Shown: positions 27,132 through 37,409, counted from the first letter of the stretch. The stretch is 64,000 nucleotides of DNA from Cryobacterium sp. PH29-G1 (GCF_030063365.1 NZ_JASISY010000007.1:95460-159459); one strand, 5' to 3'. The notes: generated from the letters alone by a model not told the origin. Numbers and translations: made by a program.

Positions 27132-28489
27132 TTGTCGCTCACCTTCTTTCGATCGGATTTGATTTCAACAGACAGTGCTGGTTCGGGAGCGGCCTCGGGG
27201 GTGAACCGCAGTCGGTCGATGCGGCGCCCCTCGAGCCGTTCCACGGTGAGGAATCCGCCGTTGACCGGCACGCGATCGCCGAGCACCGGCAGCCGGCCCA
27301 GCTCGCTCATCACAAAACCAGCCACGGTCTCGTACGGACCCTGCTCCGGCACGACGACCTTGGTACGTTCGAGCAGCTCGTCGGGGCGCAGCATGCCCGG
27401 AAAGGTCAGCGAATCGGGTGACCGCACCACGCCGGCGCGGGCCCGGTCGTGCTCGTCGGCAACCTCACCGACCAGTTCCTCGACGAGGTCTTCCAGGGTG
27501 ACGACACCGGCGGTGCCGCCGTACTCGTCAACGACGATCGCCATCTGGTAGCCACGGCCACGCAGCTCACCGAGCAGGTCGTCGAGCTTCATGGTTTCCG
27601 GTACCCGCACGGGGTCGGTCTGCAGGGCTGACACCGGAACATCCGCTCGGCGGGCACGCGGCACGGCCACGGCCTGCTTGATGTGCACGACGCCCACGAC
27701 GTCATCGACGCTTTCGTCAACGACCGGAAAACGCGAGTAACCGGTGGAGCGGGTGAGGTCGATCACGGCCTGCGCCGAATCGGTGCGATGGATGCTCGCC
27801 ACGCGCGGGCGCGGCGTCATCACGTCGGACGCAGTGTGCCCGGAGAACAGCAGCGTTCGGTGCAGCAGGGTTGCGGTGTCTTCCTCGAGCAGTCCGGCAC
27901 TGGCCGAACGGCGCACGAGCGAGGACAGCTCCTCGGCGGTGCGCGCTCCGGAAAGTTCCTCCTTCGGTTCGATACCGACCGCACGCAACATGCCGTTTGC
28001 GCTGTTGTTGAGCACGAGCACGGCCGGTTTGAACACCGTGGTGAACACGGTTTGGAAGGGAATCACCAAGCGAGCGGTCTGAATCGGCAGGGCGAGTGCG
28101 AAGTTCTTGGGAACCAGCTCACCGATCACCATCGATACGAGGGTCGCCGCCACGATAGCGATCGTGGTGCCGAAGGCCGGAACAAGGTCGATGGGCAATC
28201 CGACCGCCGTCAATGGGCCACGCAGCAACGACGACAGGGCCGGTTCGATCGTGTAACCGGTCAGCAGCGTCGTGAGGGTGATTCCGAGCTGAGCGCTCGA
28301 CAGGTGCGTCGAGGTGATTTTCAGCGCGGCGATGGTGAGGACGAGGCGGGGTTCCCCACGATCGCGTCGCGCTTCGAGGTCGGCGCGGTCAAGATTTACC
28401 AGGGCGAATTCACTGGCGACGAAGAGGCCCGTCCCGACGGTCAGGATGAGGCCGAAACCGAGCATGATCAGCTCAGACAAGGACTTCAC
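27128..28489 (-). CDS. CNNM/CBS/CorC-domain membrane protein, hemolysin-like, long form
   Basis: A 453-residue protein with a CNNM membrane domain (about 1-200; GLFVASEFALVNLDRADLEA near the start), a CBS pair (about 215-330; VMTPRPRVASI and a later VVDEYGGTAGVVTLEDLVEE) and a CorC_HlyC domain (about 350-430). Likely role: divalent-cation homeostasis. GTG start. In M. tuberculosis, two such genes (Rv1841c, Rv1842c) lie beside guaB1 (Rv1843c), which matches this layout. Confidence 0.88.
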   Translation of the reverse strand: MKSLSELIMLGFGLILTVGTGLFVASEFALVNLDRADLEARRDRGEPRLVLTIAALKITSTHLSSAQLGITLTTLLTGYTIEPALSSLLRGPLTAVGLPIDLVPAFGTTIAIVAATLVSMVIGELVPKNFALALPIQTARLVIPFQTVFTTVFKPAVLVLNNSANGMLRAVGIEPKEELSGARTAEELSSLVRRSASAGLLEEDTATLLHRTLLFSGHTASDVMTPRPRVASIHRTDSAQAVIDLTRSTGYSRFPVVDESVDDVVGVVHIKQAVAVPRARRADVPVSALQTDPVRVPETMKLDDLLGELRGRGYQMAIVVDEYGGTAGVVTLEDLVEELVGEVADEHDRARAGVVRSPDSLTFPGMLRPDELLERTKVVVPEQGPYETVAGFVMSELGRLPVLGDRVPVNGGFLTVERLEGRRIDRLRFTPEAAPEPALSVEIKSDRKKVSDK

Positions 28490-28599
28490 CGCCGGCGGCT
28501 ACGGGCGAGGGTTTATGAGAATCAGGTTTAGCGGTGGGAGGGTCATCCATTATTCCACCGAGTATACCGGGCGCACCTGCCTGATTTCCGGTGGGCGCG

Positions 28600-30039
28600 C
28601 TACCAGGAGACGGGCAGCGCCTTGCCCTCTTCGTAGCCGGCCGCCGACTGAATACCCACGAGCGCCTTGGTATGAAAATCGGCGACGGTAGTTGCCCCGG
28701 CGTAGGTGAACGAGGAGCGCACCCCCGAGGTAATCATGTCGAGCAGGTCCTCGATCGACGGCCGCAGCGGGTCAAGGTAAATCTTCGAGCTGGAGATCCC
28801 CTCCGCGAACAGGGTCTTGCGGGCAAGGTCGTAGGCGTCGAGGCGCTCGAACCGGGCCTGTACCGCCTTGGTCGAGGCCATTCCCCAGCTTTCCTTGTAG
28901 AGCGCGCCACGGGCATCCGTATTCAGTGTTCCGGGAGCTTCGGCGGTGCCGGCGAACCAGGAACCGATCATGACGGATGCCGCACCGGCGGCGAGCGCGA
29001 GGGCCACGTCTCGCGGGTAGCGCACCCCGCCATCGGCCCAGACGTGAGCGCCCAGTTCGCGGGCTGCGGTGGCCGTTTCGAGCACGGCCGAGAACTGGGG
29101 CCGTCCAACGGCGGTCATCATGCGGGTGGTGCACATGGCCCCCGGACCGACCCCGACCTTGACGATTGTGGCGCCGGCACCGACGAGGTCGCGCACCGCA
29201 TCCTTGGTCACCACGTTGCCGGCCACAATCGGCAGTCCGAGGTTCAGGTCCGCGACGATGCCGAGAGCACGCAACATGCCGGACTGGTGCCCGTGCGCGG
29301 TGTCGATCACGAGAATGTCAACGCCGGCCGCGGCGAGCGCGCGAGCCTTTGCGGCGACGTCGCCGTTGATGCCGATCGCGGCAGCGACCTTGAGTCGCCC
29401 CCGCGCATCGAGGGTGGGCTGATACAGGGTGGAGCGCAGGGCGCTCTTGCGGCTGAGGGTTCCCACCACAAGGCCGTGGTGCAGCACCGGGGCGAAGTCA
29501 ATGTCGGCCTCGGTCATCAGATCGAAAGCGCGGCGCGGCCCCTCGACATCGTCGGCGTCGAGCGCGGTCAGTTCACCGTGCAACAGATCGCCGAGGCGAG
29601 CGTCGGGCAGCGCCGTCGCAAGCCGGCTGGCGACGATGCAACCGAGATAATCCCCATTACCGGCATGAATCACAAGTCCCTGGCCGGGAACGGCCGGAAC
29701 CTGCCGCAACGCCATCTCGACGGTGTCGTCCGGGGCAAATACGAACGGCGTGTCGAAACGAACCGATTGGTCTTTAACCCAGCGGATGGCCGCATCCAGA
29801 TCCTGCAACGGCATGTCCTGCGGCAGCACTCCGAGTCCGCCGCGCCGCGCGAGCGCGGCGGCCAGACGCGGCCCGGTGACCGAGTTCATATTCGCCGACA
29901 CGATCGGAATCGTGGCGCCGGTGCCGTCGTTGGGTGCCAGCGACACATCCAAACGGCTGGTGACCGCCGACTGTCCAGGCACCAAAAACACGTCGGAATA
30001 GGTCAAATCATGACTGGGCGTTGTTCCATAGAACTGCAT
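28600..30039 (-). CDS. guaB1: GuaB1 family IMP dehydrogenase-related protein, likely GMP reductase
   Basis: A 479-residue TIM-barrel protein with inserted CBS repeats. The actinobacterial GuaB1 branch is recognised by its start (MQFYGTTPSHDLTYSDVFLV) and the active-site loop GVGPGAMCTTRMM, with the catalytic cysteine near residue 310. Work on the mycobacterial protein assigns GMP reductase activity to this branch rather than IMP dehydrogenase activity; I transfer that by family. TAGCGT (minus strand, 30047-30052) is 7 bases before the ATG, consistent with a leaderless transcript. It precedes the CNNM genes on the same strand. Confidence 0.9.
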   Translation of the reverse strand: MQFYGTTPSHDLTYSDVFLVPGQSAVTSRLDVSLAPNDGTGATIPIVSANMNSVTGPRLAAALARRGGLGVLPQDMPLQDLDAAIRWVKDQSVRFDTPFVFAPDDTVEMALRQVPAVPGQGLVIHAGNGDYLGCIVASRLATALPDARLGDLLHGELTALDADDVEGPRRAFDLMTEADIDFAPVLHHGLVVGTLSRKSALRSTLYQPTLDARGRLKVAAAIGINGDVAAKARALAAAGVDILVIDTAHGHQSGMLRALGIVADLNLGLPIVAGNVVTKDAVRDLVGAGATIVKVGVGPGAMCTTRMMTAVGRPQFSAVLETATAARELGAHVWADGGVRYPRDVALALAAGAASVMIGSWFAGTAEAPGTLNTDARGALYKESWGMASTKAVQARFERLDAYDLARKTLFAEGISSSKIYLDPLRPSIEDLLDMITSGVRSSFTYAGATTVADFHTKALVGIQSAAGYEEGKALPVSW

Positions 30040-30091
30040 ATAAAGAACGCTAGCCGCTCACTGGGGTGTTTATGGTCGTGCGGGATGGGAT

Positions 30092-30097
30092 TAGGCT
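30092..30097 (+). promoter_or_regulatory. Candidate -10 element of kgd
   Basis: TAGGCT matches the -10 hexamer seen at metY and the VOC gene, with TTTATG 17 bases upstream as a weak -35. It would give a leader of about 120 bases before the GTG chosen for kgd. Confidence 0.4.
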
Positions 30098-30222
30098 GGA
30101 CAGGCAGACTGACCTGATGGTCGACATCGTCAGCGACAGTCTCAATGAAAGCGAAGATTGACCCGGCGAACTTACCCCGCCGAGGGCATCCAAATTCAAA
30201 GCAGAGAGTGGGCGATCCCACG

Positions 30223-33200
30223 GTGTCAAGCCAGGTAACCGGTGGAGCTTCTGACGAGACAACGTCAGGCGAATTCGGAGCAAATGAGTGGCTCGTTGAC
30301 GAATTGTACGAACGATACTTGATCGACAAAACGTCGGTCGATGAATCGTGGTGGCCGGTACTCGAGAGCTACCACCAAACCGCAAACACTCCGATGGACG
30401 CACCCGCAGGCGTCCCCGCCGCATCCGCTCCCCCGGCGCCAGCAGCGCCGGCCGCAGCAGCGCCCGCTGCCGCCGCCCCGGTTGCTACCCCGGTAGCTGC
30501 CCCTGCTGCCGCCCCGGTGGCGCAGACTGCCCCCGGCGCTGCCGCACCGGTCCCCGTCACGGGAAACCAGCCGACGGCCCGCACCACCTCGAGTGCGCCC
30601 AAGCCGGCTCCGGTTCCCGCCGACGCTCCGGTGACGAGCCCGCAGGCCGTCGTCGTTGACGACTCCGAGCCGGTCAAGCAAGACAAGGTCTCACCGCTGC
30701 GCGGTATGGCGAAGTCGCTCGCGACGAACATGGTCACCAGTCTGACCGTGCCGACCGCCACGAGCGTGCGCACCATTCCGGCCAAGCTGCTCATCGACAA
30801 CCGCATCGTCATGAACAATCACATGAAGCGGGCTCGAGGCGGCAAGGTCTCCTTCACCCACCTGATCGGTTGGGCGCTGATTCGCGCGCTCAAAATGTTC
30901 CCGAGCCAGAACGTCTTCTACGACGAGGTCAACGGCAAGCCGTCGGTCATCGCCCCCGCCCACGTCGGAATGGGCCTGGCCATCGACATGCCCAAGCCCG
31001 ACGGCACGCGCGCCCTGCTCGTGCCGGCCATCAAGCGCGCCGACACGATGACGTTCGGGGAGTACCTCTCCGCCTACGAAGACCTCGTCTCCCGTGCCCG
31101 GCAGAACAAGCTCACGGCCGACGACTTCGCCGGCGCTACGCTCTCGCTGACCAACCCGGGCGGCATCGGCACCGTGCACTCGGTGCCTCGCCTCATGAAG
31201 GGCCAGGGCTGCATCATCGGCGCCGGCGCCCTCGACTACCCGGCTGAGTTCCAGGGCTCGAGCGTCAAGACGCTCACCGGCCTGGCCATCTCGAAGACCA
31301 TCACGCTCACCAGCACCTATGACCACCGCGTCATTCAGGGTGCCGGTTCGGGTGAGTTCCTCAAGATCGTGCACGAACTCTTGATCGGCCAGCACAACTT
31401 CTACGAAGAAATCTTCTCGGAACTGCGCATTCCGTACGACCCGATCCACTGGGCGCCGGACATCAGCGTCGACCTGGCCAGCGCCGTCGACAAGACCGCC
31501 CGGGTGCAGGAACTGATCAACTCGTTCCGCGTGCGTGGCCATCTGATGGCCGACATCGACCCGCTCGAGTACCGGCAGCGCAGCCATCCCGACCTCGATA
31601 TCGCAACGCACGGTCTCACCTTCTGGGACCTCGACCGGTCCTTCGTGACCGGCGGTTTCGGTTCGCAGCGTCAGATGCTGCTGCGCGACATTCTCGGCGT
31701 GCTGCGCGACTCGTATTGCCGTACCACGGGCATCGAGTACATGCACATTCAGGATCCGGCCCAGCGTAAATGGGTGCAGGAGAAGATGGAGAAGTCCTAC
31801 GTCAAGCCCACGCACCACGAGCAGATGCGTATTCTCGCCAAGCTCAACGAGGCCGAAGCGTTCGAGACGTTCCTGCAGACCAAGTACGTCGGCCAGAAGC
31901 GTTTCAGTCTGGAGGGCGGCGAGTGCACCATTCCGCTGCTGGACACCATTCTGCAGGGCGCTGCCGAGCAGGGTCTCGACGAGGTCGCGATCGGCATGGC
32001 CCACCGCGGTCGTCTGAACGTGCTCACCAACATCGCCGGCAAGACCTACGGCGAAATCTTCCGTGAGTTCGAGGGCACCCAGGACCCGCGCACCGTGCAC
32101 GGCTCCGGTGACGTGAAGTACCACCTCGGTACGACCGGCACCTTCCGGGGCGAAGACGGTGCCGAAATTCCGGTGTCCCTCGCCGCGAACCCGTCCCACC
32201 TCGAAGCCGGCGACGGCGTGCTCGAAGGCATCGTCCGGGCCAAGCAGGACCGCAAGCCGATCGGCACCTTCTCCACCCTGCCCATCCTCATTCACGGCGA
32301 CGCCGCGATGGCCGGCCAGGGCGTTGTGCTCGAAACCCTGCAGATGTCGCAGCTGCGCGGCTACCGCACCGGCGGAACTGTGCACATCGTCGTGAACAAC
32401 CAGCTCGGTTTCACGACCCTGCCGCTGGATGCTCGCACCAGCGTCTACGCGACAGACGTCGCCAAGACCATTCAGGCGCCGATCTTTCACGTCAACGGCG
32501 ATGACCCGGAAGCCGTCGTGCGCGCCGGCGAGCTCGCGTTCGCGTACCGCCAGGAGTTCAAGAAGGATGTCGTCGTCGACCTCATCTGCTACCGCCGTCG
32601 CGGGCACAACGAGGGCGACGACCCCTCGATGACCCAGCCGCTGATGTACAACCTGGTCGAAGCCAAGCGCAGCGTGCGCAAGCTGTACACCGAGGCTCTC
32701 GTCGGCCGTGGCGACATCACCGAGGAAGAGTACGAGGCCGCCCACCGCGACTTCCAGGACCGCCTGGAGCGTGCGTTCCTCGAGACCCACGCCGCGCAGA
32801 CCTCCTCGATCCCGATCATCACGCCGGAAATGGCCGCCAAGGCCAAGGCCGAATCGGAAGCTCAGGCCAGAGACGACGCTGCCGGTGAGCCCGAGACCAC
32901 CGGTGTTTCCGAGAGCGTCATCCACCTCATCGGCGACGCGTTCAACAACAAGCCGGCCGGTTTCACCGTGCACAACAAGCTGCAGCAGCTGTTGCAGAAG
33001 CGTCTCGACATGAGCCGCAACGGCAACATCGACTGGAGCTTCGGCGAGCTGCTCGCTCTGGGTTCCCTGCTGGTGGAGGGCACCCCGGTGCGTTTCGCCG
33101 GCCAGGATGCCCGCCGCGGCACGTTCGTGCAGCGTCACGCTGTGCTGCACGACCGGGTGAACGGCCAGGAATGGCTGCCCCTGGCCAACCTCAAGGACAA

Positions 33201-34047
33201 CCAGGCCCGATTCTGGATCTACGACTCGCTGCTCAGCGAATATGCGGCCATGGGCTTCGAGTACGGCTACTCGGTGGAACGTGCCGATGCCCTCGTGCTC
33301 TGGGAAGCGCAGTTCGGTGACTTCGCCAACGGTGCGCAGACCATCATCGACCAGTTCGTGTCCTCCGCCGAGCAGAAGTGGGGGCAGCGGTCATCCGTTG
33401 TCCTGCTGCTGCCGCACGGTTACGAAGGCCAGGGCCCCGACCACTCGTCGGCCCGAATCGAACGGTTCCTGCAGCTGTGCGCCGAAGAGAACATGACCGT
33501 GGCTCGTCCGTCGACGCCCGCGTCGTACTTCCACCTGCTGCGCCGTCAGGCGTACATGCGCCCGCGTCGCCCGTTGATCGTGTTCACCCCCAAGTCGATG
33601 CTGCGCCTGCGTGGCGCGACGAGTTCCGTCGCCGAGCTCACCAGTGGCAAGTTCGAGACGGTCATCGACGATGACCGCATCGCCGACAAGTCCGCCGTCA
33701 AGCGTGTCTTGTTCATGTCCGGCAAGATCTACTACGACCTGCTCAATGAGCTCGTGAAGAACCCGAACCCCGAAATCGCCCTCGTGCGCGTCGAGCAGTT
33801 CTACCCGCTGCCCGCCGTGCAGCTGAAGGATGTGGCAGCCCAGTACCCGAATGCCGAACTGGCCTGGGTTCAGGACGAACCGGAGAATCAGGGTGCCTGG
33901 CCGTTCTTCTACCTCGAGACCAACAAGCTCGGCCCGCGCGCCATGCGGTTGTTCTCCCGCCCGGCGTCGGCCTCGCCGGCCGCCGGTTCGGCCAAGCGCC
34001 ACGCGATCGAGCAGGCAAAGCTGCAGCGTGAGGCGCTGACGCTGTAG
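30223..34047 (+). CDS. kgd: Multifunctional 2-oxoglutarate decarboxylase/dehydrogenase E1 with succinyltransferase domain
   Basis: A fused TCA-cycle enzyme of 1274 residues (sucA/odhA in other actinobacteria). The N-terminal FGANEWLVDELYERYL segment anchors it. A long Ala/Pro linker (about residues 45-160) follows, then an E2-like acyltransferase domain with YDHRVIQGAGSGEF near residue 366, and a thiamine-diphosphate E1 domain with IGMAHRGRLNVL (about 589) and GDAAMAGQGVV (about 692). It converts 2-oxoglutarate to succinyl-CoA or succinic semialdehyde with E2/E3 partners. I prefer the GTG at 30223 (SSQVTGG start, family-like) over an in-frame ATG at 30145. Confidence 0.94.
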   Translation: MSSQVTGGASDETTSGEFGANEWLVDELYERYLIDKTSVDESWWPVLESYHQTANTPMDAPAGVPAASAPPAPAAPAAAAPAAAAPVATPVAAPAAAPVAQTAPGAAAPVPVTGNQPTARTTSSAPKPAPVPADAPVTSPQAVVVDDSEPVKQDKVSPLRGMAKSLATNMVTSLTVPTATSVRTIPAKLLIDNRIVMNNHMKRARGGKVSFTHLIGWALIRALKMFPSQNVFYDEVNGKPSVIAPAHVGMGLAIDMPKPDGTRALLVPAIKRADTMTFGEYLSAYEDLVSRARQNKLTADDFAGATLSLTNPGGIGTVHSVPRLMKGQGCIIGAGALDYPAEFQGSSVKTLTGLAISKTITLTSTYDHRVIQGAGSGEFLKIVHELLIGQHNFYEEIFSELRIPYDPIHWAPDISVDLASAVDKTARVQELINSFRVRGHLMADIDPLEYRQRSHPDLDIATHGLTFWDLDRSFVTGGFGSQRQMLLRDILGVLRDSYCRTTGIEYMHIQDPAQRKWVQEKMEKSYVKPTHHEQMRILAKLNEAEAFETFLQTKYVGQKRFSLEGGECTIPLLDTILQGAAEQGLDEVAIGMAHRGRLNVLTNIAGKTYGEIFREFEGTQDPRTVHGSGDVKYHLGTTGTFRGEDGAEIPVSLAANPSHLEAGDGVLEGIVRAKQDRKPIGTFSTLPILIHGDAAMAGQGVVLETLQMSQLRGYRTGGTVHIVVNNQLGFTTLPLDARTSVYATDVAKTIQAPIFHVNGDDPEAVVRAGELAFAYRQEFKKDVVVDLICYRRRGHNEGDDPSMTQPLMYNLVEAKRSVRKLYTEALVGRGDITEEEYEAAHRDFQDRLERAFLETHAAQTSSIPIITPEMAAKAKAESEAQARDDAAGEPETTGVSESVIHLIGDAFNNKPAGFTVHNKLQQLLQKRLDMSRNGNIDWSFGELLALGSLLVEGTPVRFAGQDARRGTFVQRHAVLHDRVNGQEWLPLANLKDNQARFWIYDSLLSEYAAMGFEYGYSVERADALVLWEAQFGDFANGAQTIIDQFVSSAEQKWGQRSSVVLLLPHGYEGQGPDHSSARIERFLQLCAEENMTVARPSTPASYFHLLRRQAYMRPRRPLIVFTPKSMLRLRGATSSVAELTSGKFETVIDDDRIADKSAVKRVLFMSGKIYYDLLNELVKNPNPEIALVRVEQFYPLPAVQLKDVAAQYPNAELAWVQDEPENQGAWPFFYLETNKLGPRAMRLFSRPASASPAAGSAKRHAIEQAKLQREALTL

Positions 34048-34072
34048 TTCTGATTACCGGCCGTGGGTCTGA

Positions 34073-34103
34073 CGATGGAGGGTGACCTGGTCACCCTCCA
34101 TCG
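34073..34103 (+). terminator. Strong stem-loop terminator after kgd
   Basis: CGATGGAGGGTGAC (34073-34086) and GTCACCCTCCATCG (34090-34103) are perfect 14-bp arms with the 3-base loop CTG, starting 26 bases after the kgd stop. This is the most stable-looking stem in the window. Confidence 0.85.
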
Positions 34104-34169
34104 CTGTATCCGCACGGTGGCCTCCGCCCTGGTCGCGCCGCACAGTCGCATCCGCGTGCGTTTTTCGCG

Positions 34170-34198
34170 TTGCCAGCGCGCACGGAGCGTTCTAGGCT
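34170..34198 (+). promoter_or_regulatory. Promoter of the VOC gene
   Basis: TTGCCA (34170-34175), a 17-base spacer and TAGGCT (34193-34198) form a good match to the metY promoter at 15482-15510. The start codon follows after a short leader with GGAGGA. Confidence 0.6.
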
Positions 34199-34221
34199 CG
34201 GACCAACCGGAGGAGCACAGC

Positions 34222-35031
34222 ATGCCCATTCGCACGGAGAACCGGCTCGGAGAGCCCTGTTGGATCGACCTGATGACGAGCGACCAGGCCCGGTCGATCG
34301 CGTTCTACCGGGACCTGCTCGGCTGGAGGGCCGTGGATACCGGGGCGGGCTCCGGTCGGTACACCATGTTCTTTCACGGCGACGCGGCCGTTGCGGGCCT
34401 CACGCCGCAGGATCCCTCCAGCGGCAATCGAGATTTCTGGACGACCTTCCTGGCGACCGGGAACGTCGATGAGACCCTTCTCGCTGCGACCACTGCGGGG
34501 GCCACCGTGACCGTGCCGGTGCAGACCGTCGGCGATCAGGGGCGTCTGGCTGTGCTGACCGATCCGTGCGGAGCGGCCGTGGGCATCTGGGAGGCAGCCG
34601 GGCACCTGGGTTTCGGCGCCGACAATGAAATCGGCACGCCCGTCTGGCACGAACTGATGAGCCGGGACTTTCCGGCGGCGATCGAGTTCTACCAAGCGGT
34701 GTTCGGCTGGACCCCGCTTCCGCTGAGTGACAGGCCCGATTTTCGCTACAGCACCTTCGGGCACGACGAATCGATGACCGGAGGGGTCTACGACGCCGAT
34801 GCCATGCTTCCGGCGGGGGTTCCATCGCACTGGCAGGTGTATCTCGGGGTCGCCGACGCGCGGGTGGCCGCCGAGCGGGTGCGGCAGCTCGGCGGCACGG
34901 TGCTTCGCGAGCCCTGGGAATCCGATTTCGGAACCTTCGCCCAGGTGGCCGACCCGACCGGTGCCGCATTTCTACTCGGAGAGGTTCAACCGTCGCGGCA
35001 ACAAGCCACTCCGGAATCGGCTCTAGTGTGA
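34222..35031 (+). CDS. Tandem VOC (glyoxalase/bleomycin-resistance fold) family protein
   Basis: A 269-residue protein with two VOC modules of about 120 residues each. The first starts at CWIDLMTSDQARSIAFYRDL and the second at PVWHELMSRDFPAAIEFYQA. Both have the usual DPCGAAVGIWE/DPTGAAFLLGE end strand with a metal-type glutamate. The function of tandem VOC proteins of this type is not known; some are called 27 kDa antigen Cfp30B-like hydroxylases. GGAGGA supports the ATG at 34222. The last 9 bases overlap the convergent rsrA stop. Confidence 0.83.
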   Translation: MPIRTENRLGEPCWIDLMTSDQARSIAFYRDLLGWRAVDTGAGSGRYTMFFHGDAAVAGLTPQDPSSGNRDFWTTFLATGNVDETLLAATTAGATVTVPVQTVGDQGRLAVLTDPCGAAVGIWEAAGHLGFGADNEIGTPVWHELMSRDFPAAIEFYQAVFGWTPLPLSDRPDFRYSTFGHDESMTGGVYDADAMLPAGVPSHWQVYLGVADARVAAERVRQLGGTVLREPWESDFGTFAQVADPTGAAFLLGEVQPSRQQATPESALV

Positions 35032-35265
35032 GGCTTGCAGGGCACGCAGCCTGAGCAGAACCTGATCTCTCAGGTCTTCGGGCGCGGTTTCCTTGCAGGC
35101 ACGCTGCACGACCTCGGTCAGCGTGCGCCCAACGAGGTGTTCAACGCTGCAATCGGGGCACTGTGCGAGGTGCTCCTGAATGTCGGCCGCATCGTCTTTG
35201 CGAAGTTCGTTGTGTAGATACTCTTCGAGTTCGGCCTTGGCCTTCTCGCAACCGCAATCGGTCAT
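35023..35265 (-). CDS. rsrA: Anti-sigma factor, RsrA/RshA type, zinc redox switch
   Basis: An 80-residue zinc-binding anti-sigma factor. The ZAS motif reads HLAQCPDC: His32, Cys36, Cys39, with extra Cys4 and Cys6 near the N-terminus. Family members bind their sigma factor when reduced and release it when thiols form disulfides. The ATG overlaps the stop of the upstream sigma gene (ATGA, 35262-35265), so production is probably coupled. Confidence 0.92.
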   Translation of the reverse strand: MTDCGCEKAKAELEEYLHNELRKDDAADIQEHLAQCPDCSVEHLVGRTLTEVVQRACKETAPEDLRDQVLLRLRALQASH

Positions 35266-35942
35266 TTGTCTGCGCTCCTGGATGTTTTCTGGCCCTCGGC
35301 CGTGCCCAGCCCGCGCTCAGCCGCATAGCCGGCCAGGAGCTCGCGCAGAAGTCGCCGGCCTCGGTGCAGGCGGCTCATCACGGTGCCAATGGGGGTTTTC
35401 ATGATTTCGGCGATCTCCTGGTAGGAGAAGCCTTCAACGTCGGCGAAGTACACGGCGAGTCGGAAGTCCTCGGGGATGGACTGCAGGGCGTCTTTGACGG
35501 CACTATCGGGCAGATGGTCGATCGCCTCGGCCTCGGCCGAACGCCCCGACATGGCCGTCGTTGACACGGCACCGCCGAGTTGCCAGTCCTCCAACTCATC
35601 GATGGTGCCCTGATACGGCTCGCGCTGCTTCTTCCGGTAGGCGTTGATGAAGGTGTTGGTGAGGATGCGGTACAGCCACGCCTTGAGATTGGTGCCCTGC
35701 TCGTACTGCGCAAACGCGGCGAACGCCTTGACAAAGGTCTCCTGCACGAGATCCTGAGCATCCGAGGGATTGCGTGTCATGCGCATGGCCGCCGCGTATA
35801 GCTGGTCAAGGAACGGCAACGCCTGTTCCTCGAACAAACCCCGCGTCTGCTCGCGCAGCTCGGCCTTTGTCGGTGCAACCGACGTGAGTTGTGTGTCGCT
35901 GCTCGAAAGGTCTTCCGAGTTCACGGGCGTGTCTGAAGTCAT
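35262..35942 (-). CDS. sigH: ECF sigma factor, SigH/SigR-type, thiol-oxidative stress
   Basis: A sigma-70 ECF factor of about 226 residues from the ATG at 35942. Region 2 includes [22 protein letters not shown], followed by [20 protein letters not shown]; region 4 includes [30 protein letters not shown] 57 bases upstream (35999) is an alternative start. TAGAAT lies 8 bases before the chosen ATG, so initiation may be leaderless. It should direct thioredoxin, protease and thiol-repair genes under RsrA control. The aroA-rsgA pair is divergent. Confidence 0.9.
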   Translation of the reverse strand: MTSDTPVNSEDLSSSDTQLTSVAPTKAELREQTRGLFEEQALPFLDQLYAAAMRMTRNPSDAQDLVQETFVKAFAAFAQYEQGTNLKAWLYRILTNTFINAYRKKQREPYQGTIDELEDWQLGGAVSTTAMSGRSAEAEAIDHLPDSAVKDALQSIPEDFRLAVYFADVEGFSYQEIAEIMKTPIGTVMSRLHRGRRLLRELLAGYAAERGLGTAEGQKTSRSADK

Positions 35943-36047
35943 CACGGGCAATTCTAGGCTGTTACCCACAGCCAAGGGTCGTTCCAACAGCATTGACACC
36001 GCTTCAGATCTCCCTCAAATTGTTATCACCGACTATTCTGATAACCG

Positions 36048-37409
36048 ATGTTGATCTCGAGATATTCCAAGCCGGAGTTCGATCCGTACGGCGACAATTC
36101 GCCGACCGAAGCGGATGCCTGGTGGCCCGCGCCGACCACGGCGGCGCCGCTGCAGGCGGTGCTCGCTTTGCCGGGCTCAAAATCGCTGACCAATCGGGAG
36201 CTGGTGGCATCCGCTCTGGCCAGCGAACCGTCGCTGTTGCGCGCGCCACTGCACTCGCGGGACAGCGACCTCATGGTCGGTGCGCTGCGCCAGCTCGGCG
36301 CCACCGTAGAAGCCGTTGCCGGGGCCGGTGCGTTCGGCACCGATCTACTGGTGACCCCGCCGGTCGAAATGCTCGGCTCCACCACGATCGATTGCGGTCT
36401 GGCCGGCACCGTGATGCGCTTTCTGCCACCGCTGGCCGCCCTCGCCCTCGGCCCGACGACTTTTGACGGGGATGCCGGGGCGCGTCGTCGCCCCATGGGC
36501 CCCATGATCGGCGCCCTGCGCGACCTCGGCGGCGATATCAACGACGATGGCAAGCGCGCCCTGCCGTTCACCGTGCACGGGCGTGGAGCGGTCACTGGCG
36601 GCGCCGTCACCATCGATGCGGGCACCTCGAGCCAATTCGTCTCCGGGCTGCTCCTGGCCGGCGCACGCTTCGAGCAGGGGCTGCACCTCACCCACTCGGG
36701 GGAACGGTTGCCGAGCCTGCCCCACATCGAGATGACCATTGAGGTGCTGCGCGCCCGCGGAGTCGAGGTGGCAACCCCCAACGTCGGCGAATGGGTCATC
36801 GCACCCGGCCCGATCGCCGGCCGCACCGTAGACATCGAGCCCGACCTGTCCAACGCCGCGCCCTTCCTCTGCGCCGCACTCGTGGCCGGCGGCAGCGTCA
36901 CCATCACCGGCTGGCCGGAAACGACCACCCAGGTTGGTGCCGACCTCGAGCAGCTGCTCCCGCTCTTTGGCGCGACCGTCACCCGCATCGGCAACCGCCT
37001 CACCGTGACCGGCGGCGAGCGCATCCACGGTGTCGAACTGGATCTCTCCACCGGCGGCGAACTCGCCTGCACCCTCGTAGCTCTGGCCGCCCTCGCCGAC
37101 GAACCGAGCACGATCACCGGCATCGGGCACATTCGCCACCACGAGACCGACCGGCTGGCTGCGCTGGCCACCGAGATCAACCGGCTCGGCGGCGCCGTCA
37201 CCGAGCTGCCCGACGGCTTGCAGATCCAGCCGGCCCCCTTGCACGGCGGCCAGTGGCTCAGCTACGACGACCACCGCATGGCGACAGCCGGCGCGCTGAT
37301 CGGCCTCGCCGTACCCGGTGTCGAGGTGGAGAACATCGGCACAACCGCCAAGACCCTCCCCCAGTTTCCCGAACTGTGGCACGCCATGATCACCGAAGCG
37401 GCGCTGTAA
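36048..37409 (+). CDS. aroA: 3-Phosphoshikimate 1-carboxyvinyltransferase (EPSP synthase)
   Basis: This enzyme of 453 residues joins PEP and shikimate-3-phosphate in aromatic amino-acid synthesis. Visible motifs are LPGSKSLTNRELVASALA near residue 42, GTVMRFLPPLAAL, DGDAGARRRPMGPM, and a late HHETDRLAALATEINRLGG and DDHRMATAGALIGLA. The stop is followed directly by the rsgA ATG with no gap. The placement between sigH and rsgA is the same as in other actinobacteria. Confidence 0.95.
   Translation: MLISRYSKPEFDPYGDNSPTEADAWWPAPTTAAPLQAVLALPGSKSLTNRELVASALASEPSLLRAPLHSRDSDLMVGALRQLGATVEAVAGAGAFGTDLLVTPPVEMLGSTTIDCGLAGTVMRFLPPLAALALGPTTFDGDAGARRRPMGPMIGALRDLGGDINDDGKRALPFTVHGRGAVTGGAVTIDAGTSSQFVSGLLLAGARFEQGLHLTHSGERLPSLPHIEMTIEVLRARGVEVATPNVGEWVIAPGPIAGRTVDIEPDLSNAAPFLCAALVAGGSVTITGWPETTTQVGADLEQLLPLFGATVTRIGNRLTVTGGERIHGVELDLSTGGELACTLVALAALADEPSTITGIGHIRHHETDRLAALATEINRLGGAVTELPDGLQIQPAPLHGGQWLSYDDHRMATAGALIGLAVPGVEVENIGTTAKTLPQFPELWHAMITEAAL

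Noticed and set aside
30691..33150. 819-codon antisense frame inside kgd
   Set aside because: Its length is caused by the strong codon bias of kgd on the other strand; no protein family pattern is visible.
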